Below, in pieces: positions 41,357 to 41,437 of a stretch of 41,437 nucleotides of DNA; positions within the stretch are counted from its first letter, which is position 1; every line of letters begins with the position of its first letter. The notes beneath the pieces are model-generated. The model saw only the letters and a program-made list of their open reading frames with translations, searched no databases and had not been told where the DNA came from. The stretch comes from Micromonospora sp. MP36 (GTDB taxonomy: Bacteria > Actinomycetota > Actinomycetes > Mycobacteriales > Micromonosporaceae): assembly GCF_008119785.1 (NCBI RefSeq), contig NZ_VSFA01000062.1, positions 1-41,437 on the forward strand, written 5' to 3'. Position numbers and translations under genes: made by a program.

Positions 41357-41437
41357 ATGTCGTTTCCAGACAACAAGCTGACCGTGCGATCCCCAGCCGA
41401 CCTGGTAACCGCGGTGCCATACCTCCTCGGTTTCCGG
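41357..41437 (+). CDS. DUF4192-family protein, start only (cut by window end)
   Basis: From ATG 41357 (GTGGAG upstream) 27 codons are present and reach the window edge. VRSPADLVTAVPYLLGF is the characteristic opening of DUF4192 proteins of actinomycetes, a family of unknown function often found with helicase and DNA-metabolism genes and in mobile elements. Confidence 0.75.
   Translation, partial: MSFPDNKLTVRSPADLVTAVPYLLGFR

Overview
The window is GC-rich actinomycete DNA. Codons are strongly G/C at the third position, genes are joined by ATGA and GTGA overlaps, and the families are typical of mycelial Actinomycetota (WYL regulator, winged-helix DUF1006 protein, DUF4192, ECF42-type sigma C-terminus). 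A Micromonosporaceae-like host is plausible but cannot be fixed from sequence alone. No rRNA, tRNA, CRISPR array or intact transposase was found.

Positions 1-29600 look like one catabolic locus. It begins with an oligopeptide/dipeptide-type ABC importer (two permeases and two ATPases, 88-4085). Next come a divergent pair of a zinc alcohol dehydrogenase and a PIG-L-type deacetylase. A chimeric stretch follows, in which the front of a short-chain dehydrogenase is joined to the tail of a ceramidase-like protein. It leads into two intracellular glycosidase-like genes: a six-hairpin-type protein and a GH36/GH27-like TIM barrel. Three secreted BNR (Asp-box) sialidase-like proteins lie at 11019, 23395 and 27295. 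Between the first two is a tightly overlapping eight-gene operon, 15414-23191: two Gfo/Idh/MocA oxidoreductases, an FAH-family hydrolase, a RidA-like imine deaminase, an N-acyl-D-amino-acid deacylase, an IclR regulator, a metal-dependent amidohydrolase and a D-threonine aldolase/D-serine dehydratase-like PLP enzyme. A GSA-type class III aminotransferase and a frameshifted PhyH oxygenase are divergent from it. A second FAH protein and an intact PhyH oxygenase lie near 25-26.6 kb, followed by a second chimeric junction (start of an enolase-superfamily gene joined to a lectin-like C-terminus).

Most of these units carry the same promoter element, TTGACATGRAAC, whose 3' part starts a palindrome of the form TGRAAY-N3-RTTYYR. 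One perfect copy (TGGAACAAAGTTCCA) covers the start of the eight-gene operon that encodes the IclR protein. This resembles KdgR-type IclR operators, so I infer a local IclR regulon. Secreted hydrolases would release a substrate, the ABC importer would bring it in, and the oxidoreductase, lactonase/deacylase, aminotransferase and FAH enzymes would break it down. No recognisable sialic acid lyase, epimerase or kinase is present, so the substrate is unlikely to be ordinary sialic acid.

Positions 29600-41437 are a different, accessory-like region. Two roughly 370 bp copies of a sigma-like gene (about 85-90% identical by eye; one decayed and fused to an ECF42 sigma tail) flank a rifampicin-phosphotransferase-like dikinase, a WYL regulator with a perfect operator palindrome, an LTB4-dehydrogenase-like reductase and a winged-helix protein. 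Beyond them are a cluster of TGTCAG hexamers, a degenerate methyltransferase-like protein overlapping a real amino-DNA-methyltransferase, and small uncharacterised genes ending in a truncated DUF4192 gene. This last block looks like cargo of an integrative element.

Three separate 5'-of-gene-A to 3'-of-gene-B junctions and several frameshifts suggest either a decaying locus or draft-assembly faults. This is the main caveat on the annotation.
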